64,000 nucleotides of DNA from Aliiruegeria sabulilitoris (GTDB lineage: Bacteria; Pseudomonadota; Alphaproteobacteria; Rhodobacterales; Rhodobacteraceae): the NCBI RefSeq assembly GCF_001558155.1, contig NZ_LOAS01000003.1, positions 287,751-351,750 on the forward strand, given 5' to 3'. Both the position numbers and the translations under genes were made by a program. The notes under the pieces are model-generated. The model was given only the letters and a program-made list of their open reading frames with translations, was not told the DNA's origin and did not search any database. This document shows, piece after piece, positions 45,150 to 55,814 of this stretch (within the stretch, counting starts at the first letter, position 1; each line of letters starts with the position of its first letter).

Positions 45150-45214
45150 CATCATCTGTTCTCAAATATCCCGGGGGGAGCGCTCGCCAGAGCGCCGGGG
45201 GGGCAGCGCCCCCC
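45150..45214 (-). repeat. Dispersed intergenic repeat, copy 6 (inside the proB-proA gap)
   Basis: The plus strand reads CATCATCTGTTCTCAAATAT, then CCCGGGGGG, a palindrome AGCGCTCGCCAGAGCGC, and a second hairpin CGGGGGGGCAGCGCCCCCC. It is the fullest copy, with both head modules. It sits between proB and proA, so it must be transcribed if these form one operon. Confidence 0.78.
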
Positions 45215-45226
45215 GTGACCGGTCGT

Positions 45227-47391
<2,165 letters not shown>

Positions 47392-47604
47392 CTACGGGAG
47401 GGTCGGGCCGGCAGCACAGGCCGGCATCCACGTTTCAAGCCGCGGAATTGCCATGCGTGGTTGAAAAACACAAGCGATCCATGCGTTCCGCATCGGCTGA
47501 ACGTTGCGAAGACTGACGACAAAGCCGTCGGTTCGCGCGCAACCCTTCATTCGTCTAAACAGATCCGCGGCGACCGGATCGGAATGCGCTTTCCTTGGGG
47601 GAAA

Positions 47605-47694
47605 TGGCGGAGAGACAGGGATTCGAACCCTGGGATCCCTTGCAGGATCAACGGTTTTCGAGACCGCCCCGTTCGACCACTCCGGCACCTCTCC
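47605..47694 (-). tRNA. tRNA-Ser (anticodon CGA)
   Basis: A 90-nt class II tRNA. The acceptor stem is GGAGAGG/TCTCTCC with discriminator G and encoded CCA. The anticodon loop CTCGAAA (anticodon at 47658-47660) reads UCG. A long variable arm (TTGATCCTGCAAGGGATCC region) precedes the T-arm CAGGG-TTCGAAT-CCCTG. Confidence 0.95.
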
Positions 47695-47852
47695 GCGCTC
47701 CCGTGGTCAGGGTGGGCGCGGTTTAGTAATCTTGGGCCGCAGGCGCAAGTGCTTTTCTCGCCGCCGGCCGAGAAACTTGATACATACATGGCAATTGGAT
47801 GCCAGCAACGATTCACCGCAACGGCGCGCCGCGCCACGGGCAGGAGCCGATC

Positions 47853-48713
47853 ATGACCGCAAGACTGCTTCTGGCGCCCTTCCTCGTCCTGCTGGTGGTG
47901 ACGCTTTGCGGGCCTTCCGGGGCGGGAGACAATGTCCAGTCCACCGATGCGCAACGCGCCGAGATCGCGCCCCTCATCGAAAGCCTGCATTTGCGGGAGC
48001 TGTTCGAGATCGTCCAGATGGAGGGCCTGTCCCACGCGGCGGACCTGGAAAAGGACATGTTTCCGGGGCGCGGGAAGGAGCGTTGGCCGGATCTCGTTCG
48101 CCAGATCTATGACCCCGAGCGGATGACCGACATGTTGGCCGACGCAATGGCTGCGAGCATGCCCGAGGGCATGGTCGAGGGCGCCGCCGCCTTTTTCGAC
48201 AGCGATCTCGGGCAGCGGATCCTGACGCTGGAGATTTCGGCGCGCGAGGCGATGCTGCAGCCGTCGGTGGAGAGCGCTGCACAGGACTATCTGGCCATGC
48301 TGCAGGATGACGGTTCGCCGCGCATCGCGCTGCTGGAGGAATTCGTCGAGATCAATGACCTGGTCGAGAACAATGTCATCGCCGCGCTGAACGCCAGCTA
48401 TGCCTTCTATACCGGCCTCAACGCGGCGGGCGCCTTTGGAGAGTTTCGCAGCGAGGAAGAGATGCTGCGCGAGCTCTGGTCCCAGGAGGAGACGATCCGG
48501 CTCGATTCCGGCATCTGGGTCATGTCCTATCTGGCCATGGCCTACCAGCCGTTGAGCGACGCCGAGATCGAGCGCTATATTGCGTTCAGCACGTCCACAC
48601 CCGGCAGACAGGTCAATTCCGTGCTGTTTTCTGGGTTCGATGTTGTGTTCCGCGTGGTTTCGCGCGAAATGGGGCTCGCTGCGGCGCAGTTCATGGGAGG
48701 CTCGGACCTCTGA
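47853..48713 (+). CDS. Secreted DUF2059-type protein
   Basis: A 286-residue precursor. The signal peptide (MTARLLLAPFLVLLVVTLCGPSGA) precedes a helical periplasmic domain. The AAAFFDSDLGQRILTLE segment and the repeated YQPLSDAEIERYIAFSTSTPG region fit DUF2059 (tandem in this protein). The function is unknown. ATG 47853 has CAGGAGCC upstream; the frame extends further 5' without conservation. Confidence 0.75.
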   Translation: MTARLLLAPFLVLLVVTLCGPSGAGDNVQSTDAQRAEIAPLIESLHLRELFEIVQMEGLSHAADLEKDMFPGRGKERWPDLVRQIYDPERMTDMLADAMAASMPEGMVEGAAAFFDSDLGQRILTLEISAREAMLQPSVESAAQDYLAMLQDDGSPRIALLEEFVEINDLVENNVIAALNASYAFYTGLNAAGAFGEFRSEEEMLRELWSQEETIRLDSGIWVMSYLAMAYQPLSDAEIERYIAFSTSTPGRQVNSVLFSGFDVVFRVVSREMGLAAAQFMGGSDL

Positions 48714-48780
48714 ACCCGCGCGGGAGCCGCAAAACTCGGACGTTTTGTGCTCCAAGGGGCGTAAAATGACGAGGAATTCC

Positions 48781-48810
48781 TTGACCCGTTGCCCTTTCTG
48801 GCCCATATGC
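48781..48810 (+). promoter_or_regulatory. Probable promoter of rplU-rpmA
   Basis: TTGACC is followed after about 17-18 nt by CATATGC. It would give a leader of about 140 nt before rplU. Confidence 0.45.
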
Positions 48811-48953
48811 AGGCCTCCGTTGGCGGATGCACTGCCGCGGGAACAAGAACTACGCCCGTTTGAAAGGGCGCGCAGTCCGAGGTGCCGGCAACCGGCCTTA
48901 ACGCCCAGATCTGGGGGCCAGAGCGACGCGGATACATGAAGAGGAAAAGGCCC

Positions 48954-49319
48954 ATGTTTGCGGTCCTGAAAACCGGCGGCAAGCAATATCGCGTCCAGAA
49001 GGGCGATGTGCTTCGCGTCGAGAAGCTGGCGGCTACCGCCGGCGAAACCGTTCAATTCAATGACGTTCTGATGGTTGGCGGCACTGTTGGTGCCCCGCTG
49101 ATCGACGGCGCGGCCGTGCAGGCCGAGGTCATCGACCAGATCAAGGACGTCAAGAAGATCACCTTCGTCAAGCGTCGCCGTAAGCACGGCTCCCAGCGGA
49201 CCCGTGGCCACCGCCAGCAGCTCACCCTGCTGCGCGTGACCGAGATCCTCGAATCGGGCGCAGGCGATACCGGCGTGAAAGCGGCCGTCGGCGCAGCCAA
49301 GGCCCCGGCCGAAGCCTGA
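48954..49319 (+). CDS. rplU: 50S ribosomal protein L21
   Basis: A 121-residue L21. MFAVLKTGGKQYRVQKGDVL opens the protein and KRRRKHGSQRTRGHRQQLT is the 23S-binding loop. A 15-20 residue Ala-rich tail extends beyond the core, as in many alphaproteobacteria. ATG 48954 follows GAGGAAAAGG. rpmA is 19 nt downstream. Confidence 0.97.
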   Translation: MFAVLKTGGKQYRVQKGDVLRVEKLAATAGETVQFNDVLMVGGTVGAPLIDGAAVQAEVIDQIKDVKKITFVKRRRKHGSQRTRGHRQQLTLLRVTEILESGAGDTGVKAAVGAAKAPAEA

Positions 49320-49338
49320 GATATAGGAGACTAGCGAT

Positions 49339-49608
49339 ATGGCACATAAAAAAGCAGGCGGTTCATCCCGTAACGGTCGCGACTCCGACGGTCGCCGCCT
49401 TGGTGTGAAGAAATACGGCGGCGAAGCCGTCATTCCCGGCAATATCATCGTGCGTCAGCGCGGCAACAAGTGGTGGCCGGGCGAAGGCGTGGGCCAGGGC
49501 AAGGATCACACGATCTTCGCCACGGCCGAAGGCGCCGTGAAGTTCCACAAGGGCCTCAAGGGCCGGACCTTCATCTCCGTACTTCCGGCTGCAGAAGCTG
49601 CGGAATAA
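49339..49608 (+). CDS. rpmA: 50S ribosomal protein L27
   Basis: An 89-residue L27. [20 protein letters not shown] at the N-terminus reaches the peptidyl transferase centre, and GNIIVRQRG is the family signature. There is no cleavable N-terminal extension. It pairs with rplU as usual. Confidence 0.98.
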   Translation: MAHKKAGGSSRNGRDSDGRRLGVKKYGGEAVIPGNIIVRQRGNKWWPGEGVGQGKDHTIFATAEGAVKFHKGLKGRTFISVLPAAEAAE

Positions 49609-49637
49609 GCCGAAACCCGGACGTTCAGTCTTTGTTA

Positions 49638-49667
49638 GGGGGGACCGGCGATAAAGCCGGTCCCCCC
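49638..49667 (+). terminator. Hairpin after rpmA
   Basis: A perfect 12-bp stem GGGGGGACCGGC/GCCGGTCCCCCC with loop GATAAA, 30 nt after rpmA. It lacks a T-run, but its stability suggests termination or 3'-end protection. Confidence 0.6.
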
Positions 49668-49695
49668 AGCGATTCACCGCAAACAGGGCAATGTA

Positions 49696-50061
49696 ATGAC
49701 TGCTGCATTTCGCAACAGACAGGATCAGATCACTTCTCTGCGCTGCAAGGCGCGGATGCGGAGCGTGCGTCCGTTTTTCTGGGCGATGCTCTGGGCGTCG
49801 CTGGCCCAGGTCAGCTGGATGGCCTTCAAGGGCGCGCAGGTTCGCCTGCAGCCCGACGCGATCGCCACCGGCCTGCCCGGATTCCTGTATCGCTTGGTTA
49901 TTCAACCACTTGAATGGGCGATGAGCAGCTTTCACGGGGCCGATCCGGCCCTGCTGGCCTTGCAGGGCGCGATCCTCGTCGCCATCTGTATGGCAAATTT
50001 CGGAGTTCCCGGCCTTGTCACGCGTACCTTGGGAGGGGAACGCGCGACTTTGAGGCGGTAA
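49696..50061 (+). CDS. Small membrane protein, unrecognised
   Basis: A 121-residue protein with two hydrophobic stretches (FFWAMLWASLAQVSWMAF and ALLALQGAILVAICMANFGV) around a soluble middle, so it is probably a two-helix inner-membrane protein. I do not recognise a family. It lies between rpmA and the GNAT gene in the same direction, and a short gene at this place is common in related genomes. The start ATG 49696 follows weak upstream sequence. Confidence 0.65.
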   Translation: MTAAFRNRQDQITSLRCKARMRSVRPFFWAMLWASLAQVSWMAFKGAQVRLQPDAIATGLPGFLYRLVIQPLEWAMSSFHGADPALLALQGAILVAICMANFGVPGLVTRTLGGERATLRR

Positions 50062-50094
50062 GTCTGTGACGCTTCCCGGGAGGAGGGAAACGAA

Positions 50095-50637
50095 ATGGAA
50101 TTGAAGACGATAACCGGGCAACCGGTGATACAGGCAGAACGGATCACGCTGCGCCCGTTGCAGCGTTCCGACAAGGGCCTTTTGGAGCTCTATGCCGGCG
50201 ACGAGCGTATTGCGACCAGCACGCGTTCGATCCCCCACCCGCTGCCGCCTGGCGCGGCCGAAGCCTTCATCGCACGGAGTCATGCACAAGACCGCAACGA
50301 AGATGTCTGGGCGCTGGATGGAACCGGTGCCGGTCTGGGTGAGCTCGTGGGCGTCATCTCGCTTTCGCGTATGGAAGATGCGCCGCATCAATCGGAAATC
50401 GGTTACTGGGTCGCGCCGATCCTGTGGCATAGCGGGCTTGCGTCCGAAGCTGTCAGTACGCTTCTGGCCGCCAATCCGCAGAATTGCGACACGGTCTTTG
50501 CCGAGGTGTTCCAGGACAACCCCTTCTCGGCCCGCATCCTTACAAATGTCGGTTTTCAGTATCTTGGCGATGCCGAGACATTCTCGGTTGCCCGCGGCGC
50601 CAACGTGGCGACCTGGACCTATCTGAAGAAATTCTGA
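50095..50637 (+). CDS. GNAT family N-acetyltransferase (RimJ/RimL-like)
   Basis: A 180-residue acetyltransferase. ITLRPLQRSDKGLLELYAGD opens the RimL-type fold; EIGYWVAPILWHSGLASEAV carries the acetyl-CoA region, and the C-terminal ENPFSARILTNVGF-like segment (here DNPFSARILTNVGFQYLGDA) closes it. ATG 50095 has a strong GGGAGGAGGG site. The substrate is unknown; a protein N-terminus is possible. Confidence 0.88.
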   Translation: MELKTITGQPVIQAERITLRPLQRSDKGLLELYAGDERIATSTRSIPHPLPPGAAEAFIARSHAQDRNEDVWALDGTGAGLGELVGVISLSRMEDAPHQSEIGYWVAPILWHSGLASEAVSTLLAANPQNCDTVFAEVFQDNPFSARILTNVGFQYLGDAETFSVARGANVATWTYLKKF

Positions 50638-50727
50638 TACGGCCCTCCACACCGGACCGAGCAGCTTCCCTACAATTGGACGCATCCATAGCCGGCAAGC
50701 CGAAAACCTCTTCCAGAAAGCAAACAA

Positions 50728-50763
50728 CCGGCGCCATGTTCATTGCCCAGGACATGGCGCCGG
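50728..50763 (-). terminator. Terminator of the TRAP operon
   Basis: A perfect 12-bp stem CCGGCGCCATGT/ACATGGCGCCGG with a 12-nt loop is followed on the minus strand by TTGTTTGCTTTC. It lies 41 nt after the large-subunit gene. Confidence 0.75.
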
Positions 50764-50803
50764 CGCAACCCGGCAAGGGAAGATAGAGAGCCGGGCTTTT
50801 CGG

Positions 50804-52087
50804 TTATTCCCCCATCATCGATGGCAGGGTCATCGAGATCGCCGGGACATAGGTCACGAGGATCAGCGCCGCCAGGATGGCAACGTAGAAGGGCAGGATC
50901 GATTTCACCGCGTCCTCGATCCGGATCCGGCCAACCGCGCAGCCCGCGAAGAGGCAGGTACCAACCGGCGGTGTGCACAGGCCGAGGCCCAGGTTCACCA
51001 GCATCATGATGCCGAACTGGATCGGGTCCATGCCGAGGTCCTTGGCGATTGGCAGGAAGATCGGCGTACAGATCAAGATCAGCGCCGCCATATCCATAAT
51101 CATGCCCAAGACCAGCAGCATCAGGTTGATCATCAGCAGGATCATCCAGGTCTTGTCGGAGATGCCAAGCAGCAGTTGGCTGAGCTTGTCGGGGACCTGG
51201 TAGAGCGCCAGCAGGTAGGCGAAGGCGCCTGCAAAGCCGATCAGGATCATCACCATGGCCGTCGTCCGCACGGCGGAGGTCAGCGCGATGGTGAATTCCT
51301 TCCAGCCCAGCGTGCGGTAGAAGACCGAGGTCAGCACCACGGCATAGATCGCGCCGAAGGCACCGGATTCGGTCACCGTGAAGATGCCCGAGAGCACGCC
51401 GCCGACGATGATCACAGCGGTGACCAGGCCAGGGATGGCGATTGCGCCCGTGCGGGCGACCTCTCTCCAGCCGGGGAAGGGCTCGGCGGGATACTTGTGC
51501 TTGATTGCGATCCAGTAGGCCGCGACCGCGAGGCACAGGCACATCATCACGCCGGGCACGACGCCCGCGAGGAAGAGTTTCGACACCGAGATGCCGCCCC
51601 CTGCCGCCACCGCGTAGATGATCATGTTATGCGATGGTGGGATGACGATCCCCGCGATGGAGGATGTCACGGTCACGTTGACCGCGTAATCCGCGCGATA
51701 TCCCTTTTCCTTCATCACCGGGATCAGGATCGAGCCGAGCGCCGAGATGTCGGCGATGGCCGAGCCGGAGATGCCGCCAAAGAGCATGGACGACAGGATG
51801 TTCACCGTTGCGAGGCCGCCGCGGATATGGCCGACCAGCGCGCCGGCGAAACGAACCAGCCGGATGGCGATGCCGCCGTGGAGCATGATCTCGCCGGCGA
51901 AGACGAAGAACGGGATGGCCAGCAGCGCGAAAACGGAGATGCCCGACATCGTACGCTGGAAGGTGATCAGGAGCGGGAAGCCTTCGTACCAGAAGGCCGA
52001 GGCCGCAGCGATGCCCATTGCGAAAGCGACGGGCACGCCGATCACAACCGCGCCGGCAAAAATGCCGAGAAGAATGGCAAGACCCAT
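50804..52087 (-). CDS. TRAP transporter large permease (DctM type)
   Basis: A 427-residue membrane protein with about 12 helices. MLFGGISGSAIADISALGSI, VIPPSHNMIIYA and the C-terminal PPVGTCLFAGCAVG are DctM signatures. It carries the Na+-driven transport path. It is third in the operon binding protein, small permease, large permease, and lies 3 nt after the small permease. Confidence 0.94.
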   Translation of the reverse strand: MGLAILLGIFAGAVVIGVPVAFAMGIAAASAFWYEGFPLLITFQRTMSGISVFALLAIPFFVFAGEIMLHGGIAIRLVRFAGALVGHIRGGLATVNILSSMLFGGISGSAIADISALGSILIPVMKEKGYRADYAVNVTVTSSIAGIVIPPSHNMIIYAVAAGGGISVSKLFLAGVVPGVMMCLCLAVAAYWIAIKHKYPAEPFPGWREVARTGAIAIPGLVTAVIIVGGVLSGIFTVTESGAFGAIYAVVLTSVFYRTLGWKEFTIALTSAVRTTAMVMILIGFAGAFAYLLALYQVPDKLSQLLLGISDKTWMILLMINLMLLVLGMIMDMAALILICTPIFLPIAKDLGMDPIQFGIMMLVNLGLGLCTPPVGTCLFAGCAVGRIRIEDAVKSILPFYVAILAALILVTYVPAISMTLPSMMGE

Positions 52088-52090
52088 CGA

Positions 52091-52630
52091 TTATGACTCC
52101 TCGTGGTGGACGGGGTCAGGATAGGTTTCCCCGTTTTTCCAGTAGATGACGCGGAAAACGGCACGGAAGCCGGCGAAGATCGTGATCAGCCCGCCGCAGA
52201 GGACGAAGGCAAGCGTTCGGAAGCTTTCGGGGATGTTGAGCATGGGCAGCATCGTTTCCCAGCCAAAGGCGAAGAGCTCAAGCCCGGCAATGAACATCAC
52301 GCAGCCGAAGGAGGCCAGGATGATGTCGATAACGAAGCGTAGAAGCCCGGTGCCCTTGGGCCCGAAGGCGTCGCGGAAGAGTGTCACGCTGAGGTGAAAT
52401 TGCTCGTGGATGCCCACGGCGGCGCCGAGAAAGGCGATATACCCGACCAGAAGGAGCCCGAGTTGCTCGACCCAGGTCGGAGTGACGTTCATGACGTAGC
52501 GCCCCCACACCAGCCAGCCGAAAGTGGCGACCAGGGTGGCGAGAGCGACGGCGCAGATAATGAGACAGAGCTTGGAGAGGAGATCGAGCAACCCCTCGAT
52601 CCTGTGCACGAAGGAAAGGCTGTTTGACAT
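52091..52630 (-). CDS. TRAP transporter small permease (DctQ type)
   Basis: A 179-residue protein with four transmembrane helices. FGWLVWGRYVMNVTPTWVEQ and the LVGYIAFLGAAVGIHEQFHL segment after helix 2 are typical of DctQ. It partners the DctM protein. Confidence 0.92.
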   Translation of the reverse strand: MSNSLSFVHRIEGLLDLLSKLCLIICAVALATLVATFGWLVWGRYVMNVTPTWVEQLGLLLVGYIAFLGAAVGIHEQFHLSVTLFRDAFGPKGTGLLRFVIDIILASFGCVMFIAGLELFAFGWETMLPMLNIPESFRTLAFVLCGGLITIFAGFRAVFRVIYWKNGETYPDPVHHEES

Positions 52631-52699
52631 GCCCCTTGCTTTCTTGGTTGGCTGGCGCCCCGGACAATCCGGGGCGCCGCGGTGGTGTCTAGTTACGGA

Positions 52700-53686
52700 T
52701 CATTCGAAGTTCTGGAAGAGCTCGACGATCCCTTTCATATCCGGGTTGTTGGTCAGGTAGGTTTCATAAACCGGAGCCATGGCTTCCTGGAACGGGGTCT
52801 TGTCCTCGATCATGTTGACCTGGACACCGGCGGCCTTGACGACTTCCATCGACTTGGCTTCACGCTCGGCCCAGAGCTCACGCTGGAGCATGGTCGAGTT
52901 CTTGCCGGCAACCTTGACGATTTCCTGCTGTTCCGGGGTCAGACCTTCCCAGGCCTTCTTGGAGACGACCAGGACTTCGGGAATGATCAGGTGCTCGGAC
53001 ATCGAGTAGAACGGGGCCACTTCGTAGTGGGCGGTCGACTCGTAGGACGGCGGGTTGTTCTCGGCGCCATCGACCACGTTGGTCTTGAGCGACTGGTAAA
53101 CCTCGGCAAAGGCCATCGGGGTGGCGTTGCCGCCCATAGCCGCGATCATGTTGACGAACAAGTCGTTGTTCATCACGCGAACCTTCATGCCTTCGACGTC
53201 CGCGGGCGTGTTGATCGGGCCCTTGGAGTTGTAGAAGGAGCGCGCGCCGGCGTCGTAGTAGCCAAGCGCGATCAGGCCCTTATCGGCCAGCGCCGTGGAA
53301 AGCGCTTCACCCGGCGCGCCGTCCATGGCGCGGTGCATCTGATCGATGCTCTTGAAGATGAAGGGCAGCGAAACCACGTTGGCTTCCGGAACCGCCTGCC
53401 CCATCGGGCCGAGGTTGAATTCGGCGAAATCGATGATGCCCAGACGCACCTGCTCGATGGCGTCGGGTTGCGAACCGAGCACGCCCTGGTGGAACACCTT
53501 GCCCTTGATCTCGCCACCGGTCTTTTCGGTCACTTCGGCCATGAAGGCCTCCATGCCATGAGACACCGGATAGTCCTCGACGTGGATATTCCAGCCGCGC
53601 CAATCCTTGGCGTTGGCCATCGGTGCTGCAACAACGGCAGCCAGAGTGATCGCGCTCGCGAAAACAGTGAACTTCGAGAATGCCAT
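52700..53686 (-). CDS. TRAP transporter periplasmic binding protein (DctP type), probable sugar-acid binder
   Basis: A 328-residue precursor. The signal peptide (MAFSKFTVFASAITLAAVVAAPMANA) is followed by a DctP fold. The carboxylate-binding arginine region is GMKVRVMNNDLFVNM. The stretch GAENNPPSYESTAHYEV and SEHLIIPEVLVVSKK resembles the uronate/aldonate-binding group of TRAP proteins from memory. Together with the FadR-type regulator and SDR this suggests a sugar acid, which is inference. ATG 53686 follows GGGAGGA. Confidence 0.9.
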   Translation of the reverse strand: MAFSKFTVFASAITLAAVVAAPMANAKDWRGWNIHVEDYPVSHGMEAFMAEVTEKTGGEIKGKVFHQGVLGSQPDAIEQVRLGIIDFAEFNLGPMGQAVPEANVVSLPFIFKSIDQMHRAMDGAPGEALSTALADKGLIALGYYDAGARSFYNSKGPINTPADVEGMKVRVMNNDLFVNMIAAMGGNATPMAFAEVYQSLKTNVVDGAENNPPSYESTAHYEVAPFYSMSEHLIIPEVLVVSKKAWEGLTPEQQEIVKVAGKNSTMLQRELWAEREAKSMEVVKAAGVQVNMIEDKTPFQEAMAPVYETYLTNNPDMKGIVELFQNFE

Positions 53687-53747
53687 GGAATCCTCCCTTC
53701 GGTCATTCGTATCGATGTGGCGCACCCTACCGGCGGAACAAAATTTT

Positions 53748-53786
53748 ACAACTACAAAAGGTGCGGCACATTGATATGCTAGTTGT
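53748..53786. promoter_or_regulatory. Candidate operator between TRAP genes and FadR-type regulator
   Basis: ACAACTA (53748-53754) and TAGTTGT (53780-53786) form an inverted repeat. The wider gap 53687-54111 is AT-rich in places and has no other gene. A related word, TTTTACAA, recurs at 53745 and 54004. Confidence 0.3.
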
Positions 53787-53993
53787 TGAGTGCCTTGCAG
53801 TGCTGGGTTTGGCGGTTATGCATTTGTAATCAGGTCATAAAACAATGGGGTTTCGGCCTGATAGCCGACCGGAACGACCGCCAGCACCGCAGTTTGCGGG
53901 AATTTGACCCTACCTTCGCCGCGCCGCGCAGAGCGAGATTATCCGTTCTCGCGTTCGAACAAATCGACATCAAGCAATGCCGTAGCCTAGGAC

Positions 53994-54013
53994 ATTTGTT
54001 CTGTTTTACAAAT
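53994..54013. promoter_or_regulatory. Candidate operator upstream of the FadR-type regulator
   Basis: ATTTGT, 8 nt, ACAAAT: a perfect inverted repeat about 100 nt before the regulator start. It has the size of a GntR/FadR-type operator, but no match to a known consensus is claimed. Confidence 0.35.
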
Positions 54014-54111
54014 ATGGATCTCGCGCTTACATTTTGGGCAAACGCGGTCGGTCGTCATCATGGAAGAGCCAGGCGCAATCCGGCGACGGGTGTAGAGTGG
54101 AGGACCGAAAA

Positions 54112-54831
54112 ATGGCTGTCACAGAAGAAAGTGCCGCAACGCGGGCCGTGCGTCCCGGCACTTTGTCCGACCAGGTCTACGAAAGGATCCTGGCCGGCAT
54201 TGCGAACGATACCTACCCGGTTGGCAGCAAGCTTCCGACCGAACACGCGCTGTGTGATGAGTTCGGTGTGTCTCGCCCGGTCTTGCGGCAGGCCCTGAAG
54301 CAGTTGCGCGAAGACGATGTCATCCAGTCCCGACAGGGGTCGGGCTCGTATGTAAAGCGCCGCCCGGAAGGCGGGATTCTTGATTTTGCGCCGGTTGGTT
54401 CCATCGCGGATATCCAGCGCACTTTCGAGTTTCGCGCCGCAATCGAGGGTGAGGCCGCCTTTTTGGCGGCAAAGAGACGCAGCAAGGCGGATCTGGAAGC
54501 GATACGTGCGGCGGTCAGGGAGCTCGACCAATGCGTTGCCGAGGGATCGCTTGGCGTCGATGCCGATGAAATCCTTCATGCCGCGATCTGCCGGGCTTCC
54601 GACAACCAGTATTTTGTTGCGGCGCGCAATTCCATGCGTGAAAACATCCTGACCGGGATGAACCTGACACGGAACCTGTCCTTGACCAAATCTCTCGCAC
54701 GTATGGAAATGGTCCAGGCCGAGCATTACGGAATTCTCGACGCCATCGAGCGGCAGGACGCCCCCGCCGCCAGGCAGGCAATGCGGGACCATGTCGAGAA
54801 CGCCCGCAAGCGCGTCTTCGAGGGCGGTTGA
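54112..54831 (+). CDS. GntR-family regulator, FadR subfamily (FCD domain)
   Basis: A 239-residue repressor-type protein. The winged helix (about 17-85) has LPTEHALCDEFGVSRPVLRQ and the wing RQGSGSYVKR. The FCD ligand domain (about 95-235) shows EFRAAIEGEAAFLAAKR and metal-binding positions around ILHAAICRASDN and EHYGILDAIERQD. It is divergent from the TRAP operon and precedes the SDR, so it probably controls both. ATG 54112 follows GGAGGA. Confidence 0.9.
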   Translation: MAVTEESAATRAVRPGTLSDQVYERILAGIANDTYPVGSKLPTEHALCDEFGVSRPVLRQALKQLREDDVIQSRQGSGSYVKRRPEGGILDFAPVGSIADIQRTFEFRAAIEGEAAFLAAKRRSKADLEAIRAAVRELDQCVAEGSLGVDADEILHAAICRASDNQYFVAARNSMRENILTGMNLTRNLSLTKSLARMEMVQAEHYGILDAIERQDAPAARQAMRDHVENARKRVFEGG

Positions 54832-55026
54832 TTGACTCGCGGGTGACCGACTCAGCCAACCGAGCAGAAACCTTTTCGCGGAAGAGCGGTGGGCCGTCTG
54901 GATTTCGCTGGTCTTGGTTGGAAAGATTCTGTAGCCGAATATGTAAAAATTTGTTTCGTCACGCGGCATGTTTCTCCGGAACAGGCAAGGCGAAACGTCC
55001 CCAAAAACGTATCAAGGAGAGACCCA

Positions 55027-55773
55027 ATGAAACTTCAGGGCAAGGTTGCCATCGTCACTGGTGGCGGACGCGACATCGGACGCGCCTGTGCCATGCGGTT
55101 GGCCGAGGAAGGCTGCGCGGTTGCGATCAACTACCATTCCAGCTCCGAGGGTGCCGACAGCGCCGTGACCGAGATTGCGCAGGCCGGTGGGCGCGCCTTC
55201 GCGATGAAAGGCGACATGACGCGGCGCGAAGATGTGCAGGCGCTGGTCGAGAAGGCCGTCGCCGAATGGGGGAAGGTTGATATCGCCGTGCCGAATGCCG
55301 GCGGAATCATCCGCCGCGTGCCGTTCATGGACCTGACCGGGGAGTTCATCGACGACATGATGGCGCTGAACTTCAAATCCGCCATTTATCTCGCGCAGGC
55401 CTGCGTGCCGCACATGGGCCCGGGTTCCTCCATCGTGATGATGGCAAGCCAGGCCGCGCGCGACGGCGGCGGAGCCGGATCGACCGCCTATGCCGCCTCC
55501 AAGGGCGCGGTTCTGACCATGACCCGCGGAATGGCCAAGGAGTTGGGTCCGAATATCCGTGTCAACGCGCTGAACCCCGGCATGATCGACACCGATTTCC
55601 ACAACATCCACACCAAACCCGAGGCACGCAAGGCCTATGAGGCCGCCGTGCCCGTCAAGCGGCAGGGCTTGCCGGAAGACGTGGCCAACCTCGTGGCCTT
55701 CCTCGCCTCCGACGAAAGCGCCTTCATGACGGGCGTGGGCGTGGACATCAACGGCGGCTCCTTGTTCTCCTGA
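55027..55773 (+). CDS. Short-chain dehydrogenase/reductase
   Basis: A 248-residue SDR. TGGGRDIGRACAMRL binds the cofactor, AVPNAGGIIRRVPF follows, and the catalytic residues are in MMASQAARDGGGAGSTAYAASKG (Ser, Tyr, Lys). The C-terminal end VDINGGSLFS is typical. It lies 195 nt after the FadR-type regulator in the same direction, next to a TRAP importer, so it likely oxidises or reduces the imported compound or a metabolite of it. ATG 55027 follows AAGGAGAG. Confidence 0.9.
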   Translation: MKLQGKVAIVTGGGRDIGRACAMRLAEEGCAVAINYHSSSEGADSAVTEIAQAGGRAFAMKGDMTRREDVQALVEKAVAEWGKVDIAVPNAGGIIRRVPFMDLTGEFIDDMMALNFKSAIYLAQACVPHMGPGSSIVMMASQAARDGGGAGSTAYAASKGAVLTMTRGMAKELGPNIRVNALNPGMIDTDFHNIHTKPEARKAYEAAVPVKRQGLPEDVANLVAFLASDESAFMTGVGVDINGGSLFS

Positions 55774-55780
55774 TCTGTTT

Positions 55781-55814
55781 GCCGGCGGGCTCCAGTTCTC
55801 CAACGCCCGCTGGC
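55781..55814 (+). terminator. Hairpin after the SDR gene
   Basis: A 10-bp stem GCCGGCGGGC/GCCCGCTGGC (one G-U pair) with a 14-nt loop, 8 nt after the stop. No T-run follows. Confidence 0.45.
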
